From Prevotellaceae bacterium (GTDB lineage: Bacteria > Bacteroidota > Bacteroidia > Bacteroidales > UBA932), in NCBI GenBank assembly GCA_031259225.1, contig JAIRLT010000033.1:1-6970 (forward strand): a stretch of 6,970 nucleotides of DNA, read 5' to 3'. Under the pieces are notes generated by a model. That model had not been told where the DNA came from. It ran no database searches and was given only the letters and a program-made list of their open reading frames with translations. Every line of letters starts with the position of its first letter. Position 1 is the first letter of the stretch. Positions 1-6,470 of the stretch are shown here, piece by piece. Position numbers and translations under genes: made by a program.

Positions 1-281
1 TTTTCTTCGGTCTCCGCCGTGCCGTCCCAGTGGCAAAGGAAGAAGCCGCCGGTTTCGATACGCTGTTTAAACTCGTCGTAGCTATCCACTGCAAACGTAT
101 TCTTTTCACGGAAATCGAGTGCTTTTTGGTAAATGTTGCGCTGTATTTGCGGCAACAACTGTTCAATATATTCCGCCACGCCTGCCTGCGGAATGACTTG
201 TTTTTCCAGTGTATCGCGGCGGGCGAGTTCAATCGTATTGTTTTGCAGATCGCGCGGACCAAGGGCAAGGCGTACCGGCAT
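1..281 (-). CDS. proS: Prolyl-tRNA synthetase, C-terminal part; 5' truncated, probable gene fragment
   Basis: Translating the minus strand from 281 to the window edge gives about 93 residues that I recognise as the anticodon-binding region of archaeal/eukaryote-type ProS (class II, charges tRNA-Pro with proline in the cytoplasm). Marks are PVRLALGPRDLQNNT, ARRDTLEK, NIYQKALDFR, DSYDEFKQRIETGGF and HWDGTAETEE. In Bacteroides ProS (about 490 residues) this block starts near residue 375, just after a 'KGV' that leads into PVRL. Here homology stops exactly at PVRL. Upstream, the codons read Val, Arg, Leu, Glu, then an in-frame TAA (294-296), all inside a tandem heptamer array. No catalytic-domain sequence occurs anywhere else in the window. 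The ATG at 281 is created by the junction and may not be a real start. The gene continues past the left edge. It is either a decayed copy, a rearrangement scar or an assembly join at a repeat. Family assignment is firm; status as a working gene is doubtful. Confidence 0.85.
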   Translation of the reverse strand, partial: MPVRLALGPRDLQNNTIELARRDTLEKQVIPQAGVAEYIEQLLPQIQRNIYQKALDFREKNTFAVDSYDEFKQRIETGGFFLCHWDGTAETEE

Positions 282-301
282 AACTCTTAGTTCTTAACTC
301 C
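281..301. repeat. Heptamer tandem array at the proS break point (3 units)
   Basis: Three consecutive 7-bp units read TAACTCT, TAGTTCT and TAACTCC on the plus strand. The array ends where recognisable ProS coding sequence begins, and its last bases combine with the coding sequence to form the apparent ATG. It also supplies the in-frame stop at 294-296. Confidence 0.6.
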
Positions 302-320
302 CCAGGCGCGCCAGCCAATC

Positions 321-355
321 AGAAATTAGAAATCAGAAATTAGAAATTATGAATT
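321..355. repeat. Heptamer tandem array, AGAAATT type (5 units)
   Basis: Five consecutive 7-bp units are present: AGAAATT, AGAAATC, AGAAATT, AGAAATT and ATGAATT. It is separated from the neighbouring arrays by GC-rich stretches at 302-315 and 358-368. No protein or RNA gene is evident here. Confidence 0.8.
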
Positions 356-371
356 AGCTTGCGCCGGTCAT

Positions 372-392
372 TTTCAACTTTCAACTTTCAAC
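372..392. repeat. Heptamer tandem array, TTTCAAC type (3 perfect units), abutting the murQ stop
   Basis: Three perfect copies of TTTCAAC. The last base of the third unit is also the last base of the murQ stop codon (TAG, 394-392 on the minus strand), so the array starts exactly where coding ends. Confidence 0.8.
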
Positions 393-1213
393 TAAGTAGT
401 CATATTAGCCGCTTCGATGGCTTTTTTCACAGAGCCGTGTAGCAGGAGGAGGCGTTGCGCCCGGTCGTAATCGAGTTGCAGTTCGTCCATGACCATGCGG
501 GTTCCGCGGTCAATCAATTTGGCATTGGTGAGTTGCATATTGACCATGCGGTTGCCCTTGACGCGACCGAGTTTAATCATGGTAGTGGTGGTAATCATAT
601 TGAGGATCATTTTCTGCCCAGTGCCGGACTTCATGCGGGAACTGCCGGTAACATATTCCGGTCCGACAATCATTTCAATGGCAATGTCGGCTTCCTGCGC
701 AATGGGCGACGCGGGATTGCTGGAAATGGAGGCGGTGAGTATCCCGTGTTTGCGCGCTTCCCGCAATGCGCCTACCACATAGGGCGTCGTTCCCGAAGCG
801 GCAATGCCTACGAGGGTATCTTTTTCGTTTATCCGGTATGCCTGTAAATCGCTCCATCCGGCAGCCATATTGTCTTCCGCTTTCTCCACCGGATTGCGGA
901 GCGCATGGTCGCCGCCGGCAATCAAGCCAATGACTAAAGTATTGGGCATCCCGAACGTGGGCGGTATCTCCGAAGCATCGAGCACGCCCAAACGCCCGCT
1001 GGTGCCTGCCCCCACATAGAAAATGCGCCCGCCCTGTTCCATGCGGGGAACTATTTGCGTCACTAATTTTTCAATTTGGGGAATGGCTTTTTCCACTGCT
1101 ATCGCGACTTTTTTGTCTTCGGCATTAATGTCTGCCAGTAACTCGCCAATGGATTTTTTTTCCAGATGGTCATACAATGAGGGTTGTTCTGTGATCTTTA
1201 CAAATTGTTTCAT
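392..1213 (-). CDS. murQ: N-acetylmuramic acid 6-phosphate etherase
   Basis: Cytoplasmic lyase that splits the D-lactyl ether of MurNAc-6-phosphate to give GlcNAc-6-phosphate and D-lactate, the committed step of MurNAc salvage. The 273-residue protein has the family opening MKQFVKITEQPSLYDHL and a SIS sugar-isomerase fold: FYVGAGTSGRLGVLDASE near residues 65-82, GIAASGTTPYVVGAL, SISSNPASP, and the signature VTGSSRMKSGTGQK. The glutamates in DASE (E82) and in EKAED (E113) match the two acid/base residues known in E. coli MurQ (E83, E114). I chose the ATG at 1213 because homology begins there; an upstream TTG at 1237 would add eight unconserved residues. It lies 45 bases behind the kinase gene on the same strand and is probably co-transcribed. 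It is slightly shorter than E. coli MurQ (298) and looks complete. The stop codon touches a TTTCAAC repeat array. Confidence 0.95.
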   Translation of the reverse strand: MKQFVKITEQPSLYDHLEKKSIGELLADINAEDKKVAIAVEKAIPQIEKLVTQIVPRMEQGGRIFYVGAGTSGRLGVLDASEIPPTFGMPNTLVIGLIAGGDHALRNPVEKAEDNMAAGWSDLQAYRINEKDTLVGIAASGTTPYVVGALREARKHGILTASISSNPASPIAQEADIAIEMIVGPEYVTGSSRMKSGTGQKMILNMITTTTMIKLGRVKGNRMVNMQLTNAKLIDRGTRMVMDELQLDYDRAQRLLLLHGSVKKAIEAANMTT

Positions 1214-1258
1214 AGATGTTGATAATTTATATACCAATTGCTAATTGCTGTTCAAAAA

Positions 1259-2095
1259 TCAGTCTTTATAATAGTCCATCAATCCTTGCATGGGGGATTG
1301 GGTGATAATGCCCAATGTGATGTCCAGCCCGGCAGCCACCTTTTGCAACACTTCGCGGTAATACCAGGCGACGGAGCCGGTCAGGTGCACCTTATGGCGC
1401 CGGTAATCGTACTGCATGACGTTTCTTTTGAAGAAGAGCGTAAAAGCGCCCGACACCAATTCGTACACCGACGCATCGTCAATATGCTGCAACAGGAAAG
1501 GCGACAAACTTGCCAGAAAACGGTTGGCGAGCGGTTGCTTGTAAACCCGTTCGAGAATGAGTTGCGGCGTAAGGTCGAATTGGCTTAGGAATTTTTCTTT
1601 CAGCCCCCGGGTTAATTGGTTTTTCAGGCAAGCGCCTACCAATAGCCGCCCCAGTACCGCCCCGCTGCCCTCGTCGCCAAGGACGTATCCGAGCGGTGAA
1701 ATGTTTTCCCGGATATCGCTGCCGTCGTAATAACAGGAATTGGAACCCGTGCCGAGAATACAGGCAATGCCGGCATTCCTGCCGCACAGTCCCCTGGCGG
1801 CTGCCAGCAAGTCGCTGCCCACTTCAATGGTCGGGACGTTAAGATGTGTGCGGATAGCCTTTGCCACTATCTCGTTTTTTTCCGGAAACGCGCAGCCTGC
1901 CCCATAAAAATAAACCGCATCAATGGGATAACTGCCAATTCCGGGCAACAAGGCAATGCCGAGTTCTTCGCTTATTTCGTCCTGTGTACGGAAGAACGGA
2001 TTTGCGCCTTTCGTAAAAACCTGTTTAACCAATTGTCCGCGGTTCACTACGCACCAATCGACTTTGGTGGAACCGCCATCTGCCAGTAGTATCAT
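1259..2095 (-). CDS. murK: BadF/BadG-type amino-sugar kinase, probable MurNAc/GlcNAc kinase MurK
   Basis: A 278-residue ASKHA-fold kinase of the BadF/BadG/BcrA/BcrD group, which includes GlcNAc kinases. Visible motifs are phosphate-1 DGGSTKVDW (6-14), SDLLAAARG (94-102) holding the likely catalytic Asp95, phosphate-2 GTGSNS (115-120), GDEGSGAVLGR (140-150) and the adenosine-side LTGSVAWYY (238-246). It should phosphorylate an amino sugar at O6 with ATP. Since murQ follows it and needs MurNAc-6-phosphate, MurNAc is the expected substrate, with GlcNAc possible. The start codon ATG overlaps the TGA of the preceding membrane-protein gene (shared ATGA, 2095-2092), so translation is likely coupled. 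The order membrane protein-kinase-MurQ matches the MurNAc cluster described in Tannerella forsythia, where membrane protein and kinase are needed together for MurNAc uptake in E. coli. Family is secure; exact sugar specificity is inferred from context. Confidence 0.88.
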   Translation of the reverse strand: MILLADGGSTKVDWCVVNRGQLVKQVFTKGANPFFRTQDEISEELGIALLPGIGSYPIDAVYFYGAGCAFPEKNEIVAKAIRTHLNVPTIEVGSDLLAAARGLCGRNAGIACILGTGSNSCYYDGSDIRENISPLGYVLGDEGSGAVLGRLLVGACLKNQLTRGLKEKFLSQFDLTPQLILERVYKQPLANRFLASLSPFLLQHIDDASVYELVSGAFTLFFKRNVMQYDYRRHKVHLTGSVAWYYREVLQKVAAGLDITLGIITQSPMQGLMDYYKD

Positions 2096-3252
2096 ACCTT
2101 TATATATATGTGTTTTTTGTATAAAATATTTCCGATTATCCAGTTCACGCCCACAAAAAGCAGGGCGAACGCTAATGAGCCCAAGTAGTCGCCCAGGAAA
2201 GGTTGCAGGACTATCCGGTACATAAACCCGGCTGCGCTAATAGTATTCCCGCCGTAAGTAAACACGATATTCCCCAAAAGGATGGCAAGGACGGTAGACA
2301 GCGTGTAAATGAACAGGGGATTGACGCCGAACGATCCAAAAAATACGCCCCAGCGCTTGTAACCTTTTTCATCGACTATCCATATCAGCAATGCCAGCAA
2401 GGTGGCGGCAAGCCCGCAGGTAACCAACACAAATGAAGGACTCCATATCTTTTTATTTATCGGGCAGCCGTAGCTCAACAGGAAACCGGCAAAAGTCATA
2501 CATGCGCCGGCGATAAACAGCTTCAGCATTTTTTCGTGGTTGCCTTTGGCGAACGTCAATGCTTTCCCGCAACAAAAGCCAATCAAGACATGGCAAATTG
2601 CCGGAATAGTGCTGGCTAATCCTTCGGGGTCGAGTTTCACGCCGGCGTCGGTGTACAGGTGCGACGCCCCAAGCGCCGCCCGGTCGATAACCGAAAGTAT
2701 ATTCGTTTCGCTTAACTCAAAACCGTTCCCCAGCGCAAGGAGCAGGAAGTAACCCGCCAGTACGGCGCCTGTAATATACGGTATAAATTTATGTTTAACA
2801 ATGACCGCAATCACCGCCGCAAAGCCGTACGACAACGCCAGCCGCTGCATCACGCCCAATATCCGCAAACCTTCTACGCCGGTAACCGCCCGGATAAGCC
2901 GGTTAAAGAAATCCAGTTCTTCTTCCGATAACCGGTTAAACGTGCGCAACGAACGCGAAAACCATGCCAGCGCCAAACCTATCAGGAAAATGACTGCCGT
3001 GCGTTTAAGGATTTTCAGGAAAACCTGTCCCGACGGCGCGAAGTCGAATTTCCGCAACGAGAAATACATGGACACGCCCATGATAAACATGAAAAACGGG
3101 AAGACCAAATCGGTCGGCGTTAGTCCGTGCCACGGCGCATGGCGCAAGGGCGCATAAATGGCGCTCCATGAACCCGGGTTATTGACCAGTATCATACCGG
3201 CGATTGTGATGCCGCGTAATATGTCCAGCGATAATAAACGATTATTTTTCAT
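2092..3252 (-). CDS. murT: COG4299/DUF5009 inner-membrane protein, candidate MurNAc transporter MurT (HGSNAT/NagX-like)
   Basis: A 386-residue polytopic membrane protein with about ten hydrophobic segments, roughly at 10-25, 46-66, 84-98, 131-151, 157-175, 213-229, 244-262, 274-294, 302-328 and 350-377. The N-terminus (SLDILRGITIAGMILVNNPG) and HAPWHGLTPTDLVFPFF (38-54) are hallmarks of the family of human heparan-alpha-glucosaminide N-acetyltransferase (HGSNAT); His38 probably corresponds to its proposed acetyl-carrying histidine. Automated annotation would call it an acyltransferase. However, gene order and the ATGA overlap with the kinase match the Tannerella forsythia three-gene cluster, where the first gene is reported as a non-PTS MurNAc transporter. 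I therefore favour a role in MurNAc entry, with acetyl transfer as the alternative. The symbol rests on context and remembered literature, not on an alignment. The start ATG is followed by the conserved N-terminus. No clear promoter is visible in the 71 bases before it, so it may be read through from higBA. Confidence 0.8.
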   Translation of the reverse strand: MKNNRLLSLDILRGITIAGMILVNNPGSWSAIYAPLRHAPWHGLTPTDLVFPFFMFIMGVSMYFSLRKFDFAPSGQVFLKILKRTAVIFLIGLALAWFSRSLRTFNRLSEEELDFFNRLIRAVTGVEGLRILGVMQRLALSYGFAAVIAVIVKHKFIPYITGAVLAGYFLLLALGNGFELSETNILSVIDRAALGASHLYTDAGVKLDPEGLASTIPAICHVLIGFCCGKALTFAKGNHEKMLKLFIAGACMTFAGFLLSYGCPINKKIWSPSFVLVTCGLAATLLALLIWIVDEKGYKRWGVFFGSFGVNPLFIYTLSTVLAILLGNIVFTYGGNTISAAGFMYRIVLQPFLGDYLGSLAFALLFVGVNWIIGNILYKKHIYIKV

Positions 3253-3323
3253 TTCTGGTTGTTAGTTTCTACCGGTGTATTTAAAATTAAAAAAATTAAC
3301 GCATCAGTAGAAAGTTAAAATTG

Positions 3324-3635
3324 TCAAAATATAGCCACCGTTTTGCGAATTTGTGCAAGCCGTTTGGCAAAAGATTTGTCTTGGCTTGCCACTTGCAGGT
3401 TATATTTTGTTTGCATCCGCATGAGCATATCCGCTTTTACCCCCAAAGCGGCTTCAAACATCATGGCAGAAGCGGCGGAGAGCGGGCGGCGTTCGTTGAG
3501 GATGTCATTAAAGACCGTATAGGACATTCCCATTTGTGCGGCAATTTTGCACTGTGGTATGCCCCTGTACTCAATTTCTTCTTTCAGCAATTCGCCCGGA
3601 TGTGTGGGTTTGTACCCAAAACCAAGATTTCCCAT
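3324..3635 (-). CDS. higA: HigA-type antitoxin, XRE-family HTH
   Basis: A 103-residue DNA-binding antitoxin. The opening GYKPTHPGELLKEEIEYRGI is typical of HigA, and a helix-turn-helix follows at about residues 27-50 (PQCKIAAQMGMSYTVFNDILN), then the RRPLSAASAMMFEAALGV segment. HigA proteins neutralise the cognate HigB toxin and repress their own promoter. The gene starts seven bases after the higB stop, in the toxin-first order characteristic of hig loci, so the two must be one transcript. The TGA stop at 3326-3324 is followed by 71 bases and then the murT-like gene on the same strand. No truncation is seen. Confidence 0.92.
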   Translation of the reverse strand: MGNLGFGYKPTHPGELLKEEIEYRGIPQCKIAAQMGMSYTVFNDILNERRPLSAASAMMFEAALGVKADMLMRMQTKYNLQVASQDKSFAKRLAQIRKTVAIF

Positions 3636-3642
3636 AATGTCT

Positions 3643-3963
3643 TTATTTATTATAATGGTTCGATAATTCTAAAATATTACATACGGTTACAACCGTTTCC
3701 GATTCCACTTTGTGCGTTGTGAACTCAATACGGTATCGGTCATTTACCCTAATAGATGAAATCCCTTTCTTGTCGCCTTTCAAGAGTTCGTAGTGAAAGG
3801 CGTTAATTCGGTATAAATCTTCAATACTATCTGCACTTTCGAGGGCTTCAATACGAAGTTTGTACCGCTTTATTACTTCCGGCTGGAACCGGTGTTTTTT
3901 GTCCAGTGTTTTTCCATGGTAATAAAGTTCCGACAAGTATTCTTTTTCAAAAACAATTTCCAT
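3643..3963 (-). CDS. higB: HigB-type toxin, RelE/ParE-superfamily mRNA interferase
   Basis: A 106-residue protein of the RelE/ParE fold. The recognisable core is LLKGDKKGISSIRVNDRYRIEF (residues about 60-81), the G-x-x-S-I-R-V-N-x-x-Y-R-I strand pair shared by HigB toxins, followed by the short terminal strand and helix with NHY. HigB toxins cut ribosome-bound mRNA when the antitoxin is lost. Toxin-first order, the seven-base gap to higA and a dedicated promoter about 20 bases before the ATG all fit a complete type II module. It sits between the GH3 gene and the MurNAc genes, which suggests insertion into a salvage locus. Activity is not provable from sequence; the frame is intact. Confidence 0.9.
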   Translation of the reverse strand: MEIVFEKEYLSELYYHGKTLDKKHRFQPEVIKRYKLRIEALESADSIEDLYRINAFHYELLKGDKKGISSIRVNDRYRIEFTTHKVESETVVTVCNILELSNHYNK

Positions 3964-3982
3964 ATCGAATTGTTTGGCTTGG

Positions 3983-3990
3983 CAAAGATA
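3983..3990 (-). promoter_or_regulatory. Bacteroidota-type -7 promoter element of higBA
   Basis: The minus strand reads TATCTTTG, an exact fit to the Bacteroidota sigma-ABfr consensus TAnnTTTG. Transcription would start near 3976, leaving a leader of about 13 bases before the higB ATG at 3963. The expected TTTG-like -33 box is poor; only TTTTATG about 18 bases upstream resembles it. The short leader fits autoregulation by HigA, but I see no clear operator palindrome. Confidence 0.6.
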
Positions 3991-4027
3991 ACGTTATTTT
4001 TTGATATACATAAAAGATGCGCCGGCT

Positions 4028-4041
4028 CGCTTCACGCTTCA
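4028..4041. repeat. Two-unit CGCTTCA heptamer next to a GC-rich palindromic patch
   Basis: Two perfect copies of CGCTTCA directly follow a GC-rich patch containing the palindrome GCCGGC (4021-4026). It is a small member of the heptamer set found at the other junctions. Only two copies, so it could be chance. Confidence 0.4.
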
Positions 4042-4075
4042 CTCCCACAAAGGATACAAAGGAAAATATACCATT

Positions 4076-4104
4076 CCTAATTCTTAATTCCTAATTCTTA
4101 ATTC
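4076..4104. repeat. Heptamer tandem array, alternating CCTAATT/CTTAATT (4 units), overlapping the GH3 3' end
   Basis: Four consecutive 7-bp units alternate CCTAATT and CTTAATT. The array runs into the coding region: on the minus strand it encodes the last six residues of the GH3 protein (ELRIRN) and provides its TAA at 4086-4084. Confidence 0.85.
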
Positions 4105-6273
4105 ATCTACCGTGCGTTTAAATTCCGAAAAGATTTTTGGGAAGGCACGCAGCTTTTTTGCTTTTTTACCGCCGGGCAGGACGCGGTGGGAGGGCAGGAA
4201 AATCACCGTTAGCTCCCGTTGCGTATCTTTCCAGCAGAGTGCGCCGGAAGTGAAATCCAGCCAGCGGCGACTCTTAAAATAGTTGCCATGGTTGTGCGCA
4301 TAACCGCCGGCAGCAAGCGCCACAAGGCTATCGCTGAAAGAACGCCCCTCGCTGTAGGCTACGAAGCCGGGCAACGTGCCGGACGAAGGAACACCGAAAG
4401 ATTTATTATAAAATACCTGCCCCTTATAAATAGCCAACACCTGCGCTCCCGGCGCCACCTGCTTCTTGATGGCTTGCGCCACCAGCGTATCAATAACCGA
4501 CAAATGCGCACCGGAAATACCGATTTCTTCGGGCAACACATAGTGCAAACGTACCGGCGACGCCTGCTGCACACCGCTCCCGAATACCAGCAAACTGTCG
4601 ATAGACACCGGCAAGCGACCTTGCGCCGCCACGCCGCCAAACAATAACTGCGCCGAACGCTCCTGCGCTACCGGCGAATTGGAATAGGACACCACCAGCG
4701 CCGCAAGATTTTGCGTATCCCCGAATTTTGTTATCCCGTAAGGCGTTCCGAAGAAATCAAGGATGACTTTTTTATGGGCGGCAATGCCCGTAATAAATTC
4801 CGCGGTTAGGCTGTCCACGCCGAAACCGTACTGTGGACGAGCATCGGTACGGTGGTAACCGGCAATAATTAAATCGTAGGGGGCTAACTGTTCCTGCAAT
4901 GCAAGCAACGTATCCGCGCCGGCGCCGGGATTGACGGGAAAAACATCTACCGCCGCATAAGAACGCAACTGCTGTTGGAAAAACGTACCATCGCCCTCCC
5001 CTATTTCCAGGCAGGCAATTTTCAATGTATCCGGGCGGCGCAACGGCAGCAGGTTGTCCCGGTTATGCAGTAGCGTCAAGGCTTTTTCGGTCAGCCGGCA
5101 GTTCAATGCCCGATGGGCGGCATTGTTCAAATCATCTGCCAAACCCGTTTCGCGGACAGGATGATAATCGCTCAAACCCGCGCGATACTTTGCCGACAGT
5201 ATCTTCCGGCATTTAATATCCACTTTGTACATGGATACCTTTCCCTCCCGCACGGCTTGTTCTATCACGTCGATAGCCGTAGAAACATTATTCGGCATCA
5301 GCAGGATGTCGTTGCCCGCCAAGAGGGCGAACAGGGCTACCGTATCCTCATGGGCGGCGGACGTAACCCCTTTCATTTCGAGCGCATCGGTAATCACCAG
5401 CCCGCCAAATTCCAATTCATCGCGCAGCAGGCGGCTAACCACTGCCGGCGACAGCGTCGAGGGACGGGGCAGCGTGTCATAGGCGGGGATTTGCAAATGC
5501 GCCACCATGACCGCATCCACGCCATTTTCCATAAGGCTCCTGAAAGGGAACAGTTCCAGCGAATTCAGCCGCTCCAACGTGTGGGGGATTGCAGGCAGCG
5601 CCTCATGCGAATCCTGGTTCGTGTCGCCATGTCCCGGAAAATGTTTGGCGCATGCCAGTATACCCCTGTTTTGCATTCCCTGCATATAAGCCTTGCCTTT
5701 TTCCGCCACATTATATTTGTCCTCGCCGAAGGAACGGACGTTGATGACCGGATTACCGGGATTGTTATTGACGTCCACCACCGGCGCAAAGTTCAGGTGA
5801 ATGCCCATACGCCGGCATTGTTCGCCGATAGCTTCGCCCATTTTTTCAATCAGCGTATTATCCGGCAACGCGCCCAGCAGCATTTGCCGCGGGAAACTCA
5901 GCACGCTGTCCATGCGCATGCCGACGCCCCATTCCCCGTCAATAGCCACCAGCAGGGGAACGCGGCTGCGGCGCTGTAACCCGTTAATCGCCGCCGGGTA
6001 CGACGACGGTTGCGCTTTCATCACAATCACGCCGCCCACCTGCTCAGCCTCCACCAGCTTGCCGACATTGTCAAGGTGTGCATGGTACCGCCCGGCAATA
6101 TTGACAGGGACAACAAACAGTTGTGCGATACGTTGCCGTAACGAAAGCGTATTCATAATGGAATCAACCCAGCGCTGCTCTTGCCGGCGTTGCTCCTGCG
6201 GAATATCGCGCGCATCCACAGCCGGCGGTAGAAAAAAACATAAGGTAAAGAGAAAAAAATTCAGGCGTTTCAT
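4084..6273 (-). CDS. nagZ: Secreted GH3 beta-N-acetylhexosaminidase (NagZ-like) with a reduced beta-lactamase-like C-terminal domain
   Basis: A 729-residue protein. Residues 1-21 form a signal peptide with likely cleavage after VDA, so it is exported. The GH3 catalytic domain (about 35-365) has KHFPGHGDTNQDSH (210-223), with the NagZ-type acid/base His223, and the nucleophile Asp296 in ITDALEMKG. It should release GlcNAc from GlcNAc-anhydroMurNAc or similar muropeptides. A GH3 C-terminal alpha/beta domain follows (about 385-560). From 581, EEIGISGAHLSVID and KGQVFYNKSFG match the start of the serine beta-lactamase/esterase domain fused to this enzyme in other Bacteroidota (about 1000 residues in total). 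Here that domain jumps straight to its last strands (SGALCWKDTQRELTVIFLPSHRV, 676-698). The S-x-x-K, Y-x-N and H/K-T-G boxes are missing; the only S-x-x-K is in the terminal helix. The GH3 part looks active and the tail looks dead. The last six residues come from a heptamer array. The symbol marks family, not orthology to cytoplasmic E. coli NagZ. Confidence 0.9.
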   Translation of the reverse strand: MKRLNFFLFTLCFFLPPAVDARDIPQEQRRQEQRWVDSIMNTLSLRQRIAQLFVVPVNIAGRYHAHLDNVGKLVEAEQVGGVIVMKAQPSSYPAAINGLQRRSRVPLLVAIDGEWGVGMRMDSVLSFPRQMLLGALPDNTLIEKMGEAIGEQCRRMGIHLNFAPVVDVNNNPGNPVINVRSFGEDKYNVAEKGKAYMQGMQNRGILACAKHFPGHGDTNQDSHEALPAIPHTLERLNSLELFPFRSLMENGVDAVMVAHLQIPAYDTLPRPSTLSPAVVSRLLRDELEFGGLVITDALEMKGVTSAAHEDTVALFALLAGNDILLMPNNVSTAIDVIEQAVREGKVSMYKVDIKCRKILSAKYRAGLSDYHPVRETGLADDLNNAAHRALNCRLTEKALTLLHNRDNLLPLRRPDTLKIACLEIGEGDGTFFQQQLRSYAAVDVFPVNPGAGADTLLALQEQLAPYDLIIAGYHRTDARPQYGFGVDSLTAEFITGIAAHKKVILDFFGTPYGITKFGDTQNLAALVVSYSNSPVAQERSAQLLFGGVAAQGRLPVSIDSLLVFGSGVQQASPVRLHYVLPEEIGISGAHLSVIDTLVAQAIKKQVAPGAQVLAIYKGQVFYNKSFGVPSSGTLPGFVAYSEGRSFSDSLVALAAGGYAHNHGNYFKSRRWLDFTSGALCWKDTQRELTVIFLPSHRVLPGGKKAKKLRAFPKIFSEFKRTVDELRIRN

Positions 6274-6295
6274 ACTTTTTGTTAAAAATTAAGCA

Positions 6296-6317
6296 CAAAA
6301 GAAGTAAAAATTTACTT
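6296..6317 (-). promoter_or_regulatory. Possible GH3 promoter element and short palindrome
   Basis: On the minus strand TTCTTTTG (6303-6296) differs by one base from TAnnTTTG and lies 22 bases before the GH3 ATG. Next to it, a palindrome with 7-bp arms (AAGTAAA and TTTACTT, 2-base spacer, 6302-6317) could be an operator. Both are short and the region is AT-rich, so this is weak. Confidence 0.25.
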
Positions 6318-6322
6318 ATTAA

Positions 6323-6338
6323 AGATTTCAAGATTTCA
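6323..6338. repeat. Two-unit AGATTTCA repeat next to terminator copy A
   Basis: Two perfect 8-bp copies of AGATTTCA run into the A-tract of the terminator. Related GATTTCAAA-type repeats (6442-6470) flank the second terminator copy in the same relative position, which suggests the repeat and terminator were duplicated together. Confidence 0.5.
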
Positions 6339-6377
6339 AAAAAAACCGCCGGTACATTTCTGCACCGGCAGTTCTTT
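6331..6377. repeat. 47-bp direct repeat, copy A
   Basis: This segment matches 6464-6510 at 46 of 47 positions; the only difference is A at 6354 versus G at 6487. The two copies are 133 bases apart start to start. The unit contains the whole terminator hairpin plus its A/T tract. Confidence 0.9.
6338..6371 (-). terminator. Rho-independent terminator, copy A
   Basis: Read on the minus strand, an 11-bp stem (arms 6371-6361 and 6356-6346) closes a GAAA loop and is followed by eight T. The stem has two G-U wobbles, one from the A at 6354. It lies downstream of copy B for transcripts coming from the 6970-6644 gene and just before GH3, so it insulates GH3 from read-through. Confidence 0.85.
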
Positions 6378-6393
6378 GTTGCACCCGGTTTTT

Positions 6394-6426
6394 AGTCGTA
6401 AGTCGTAAGTCATAAGTCGTAAGTCG
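6394..6426. repeat. Heptamer tandem array, AGTCGTA type (about 5 units)
   Basis: Consecutive units AGTCGTA, AGTCGTA, AGTCATA, AGTCGTA and a partial AGTCG fill the gap between the two terminator copies, followed by a GC-rich spacer. Confidence 0.85.
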
Positions 6427-6441
6427 GCTGGCGCAGGAAGA

Positions 6442-6470
6442 ATTTCAAAATTTCAAAATTCAAAGATTTC
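6442..6470. repeat. ATTTCAAA-type short tandem repeat
   Basis: Units ATTTCAAA, ATTTCAAA, ATTCAAA and GATTTCAAA run with a period of 7 to 9 bases into the A-tract of terminator copy B. Less regular than the neighbouring arrays. Confidence 0.55.

Noticed and set aside
30..290. Plus-strand open frame of 86 codons at the left edge
   Set aside because: It is antisense to the clear ProS coding frame and resembles no protein family.
1214..1237. Upstream TTG start for murQ at 1237
   Set aside because: The eight added residues match nothing in the family, while MKQFVKITEQ at 1213 is the usual opening.
3295..3340. Promoter for the murT-like gene (TATATTTTG on the minus strand)
   Set aside because: Three bases separate TA and TTTG instead of two, it overlaps the higA end, and no -33 box is visible.
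5113..5979. Plus-strand open frame of 288 codons inside GH3
   Set aside because: The opposite strand encodes conserved GH3 motifs across the whole stretch; this is a shadow frame.
6364..6394. Plus-strand terminator (ACCGG / CCGGT followed by T-run)
   Set aside because: Only a 5-bp stem with a 16-base loop and no plus-strand gene upstream to terminate.
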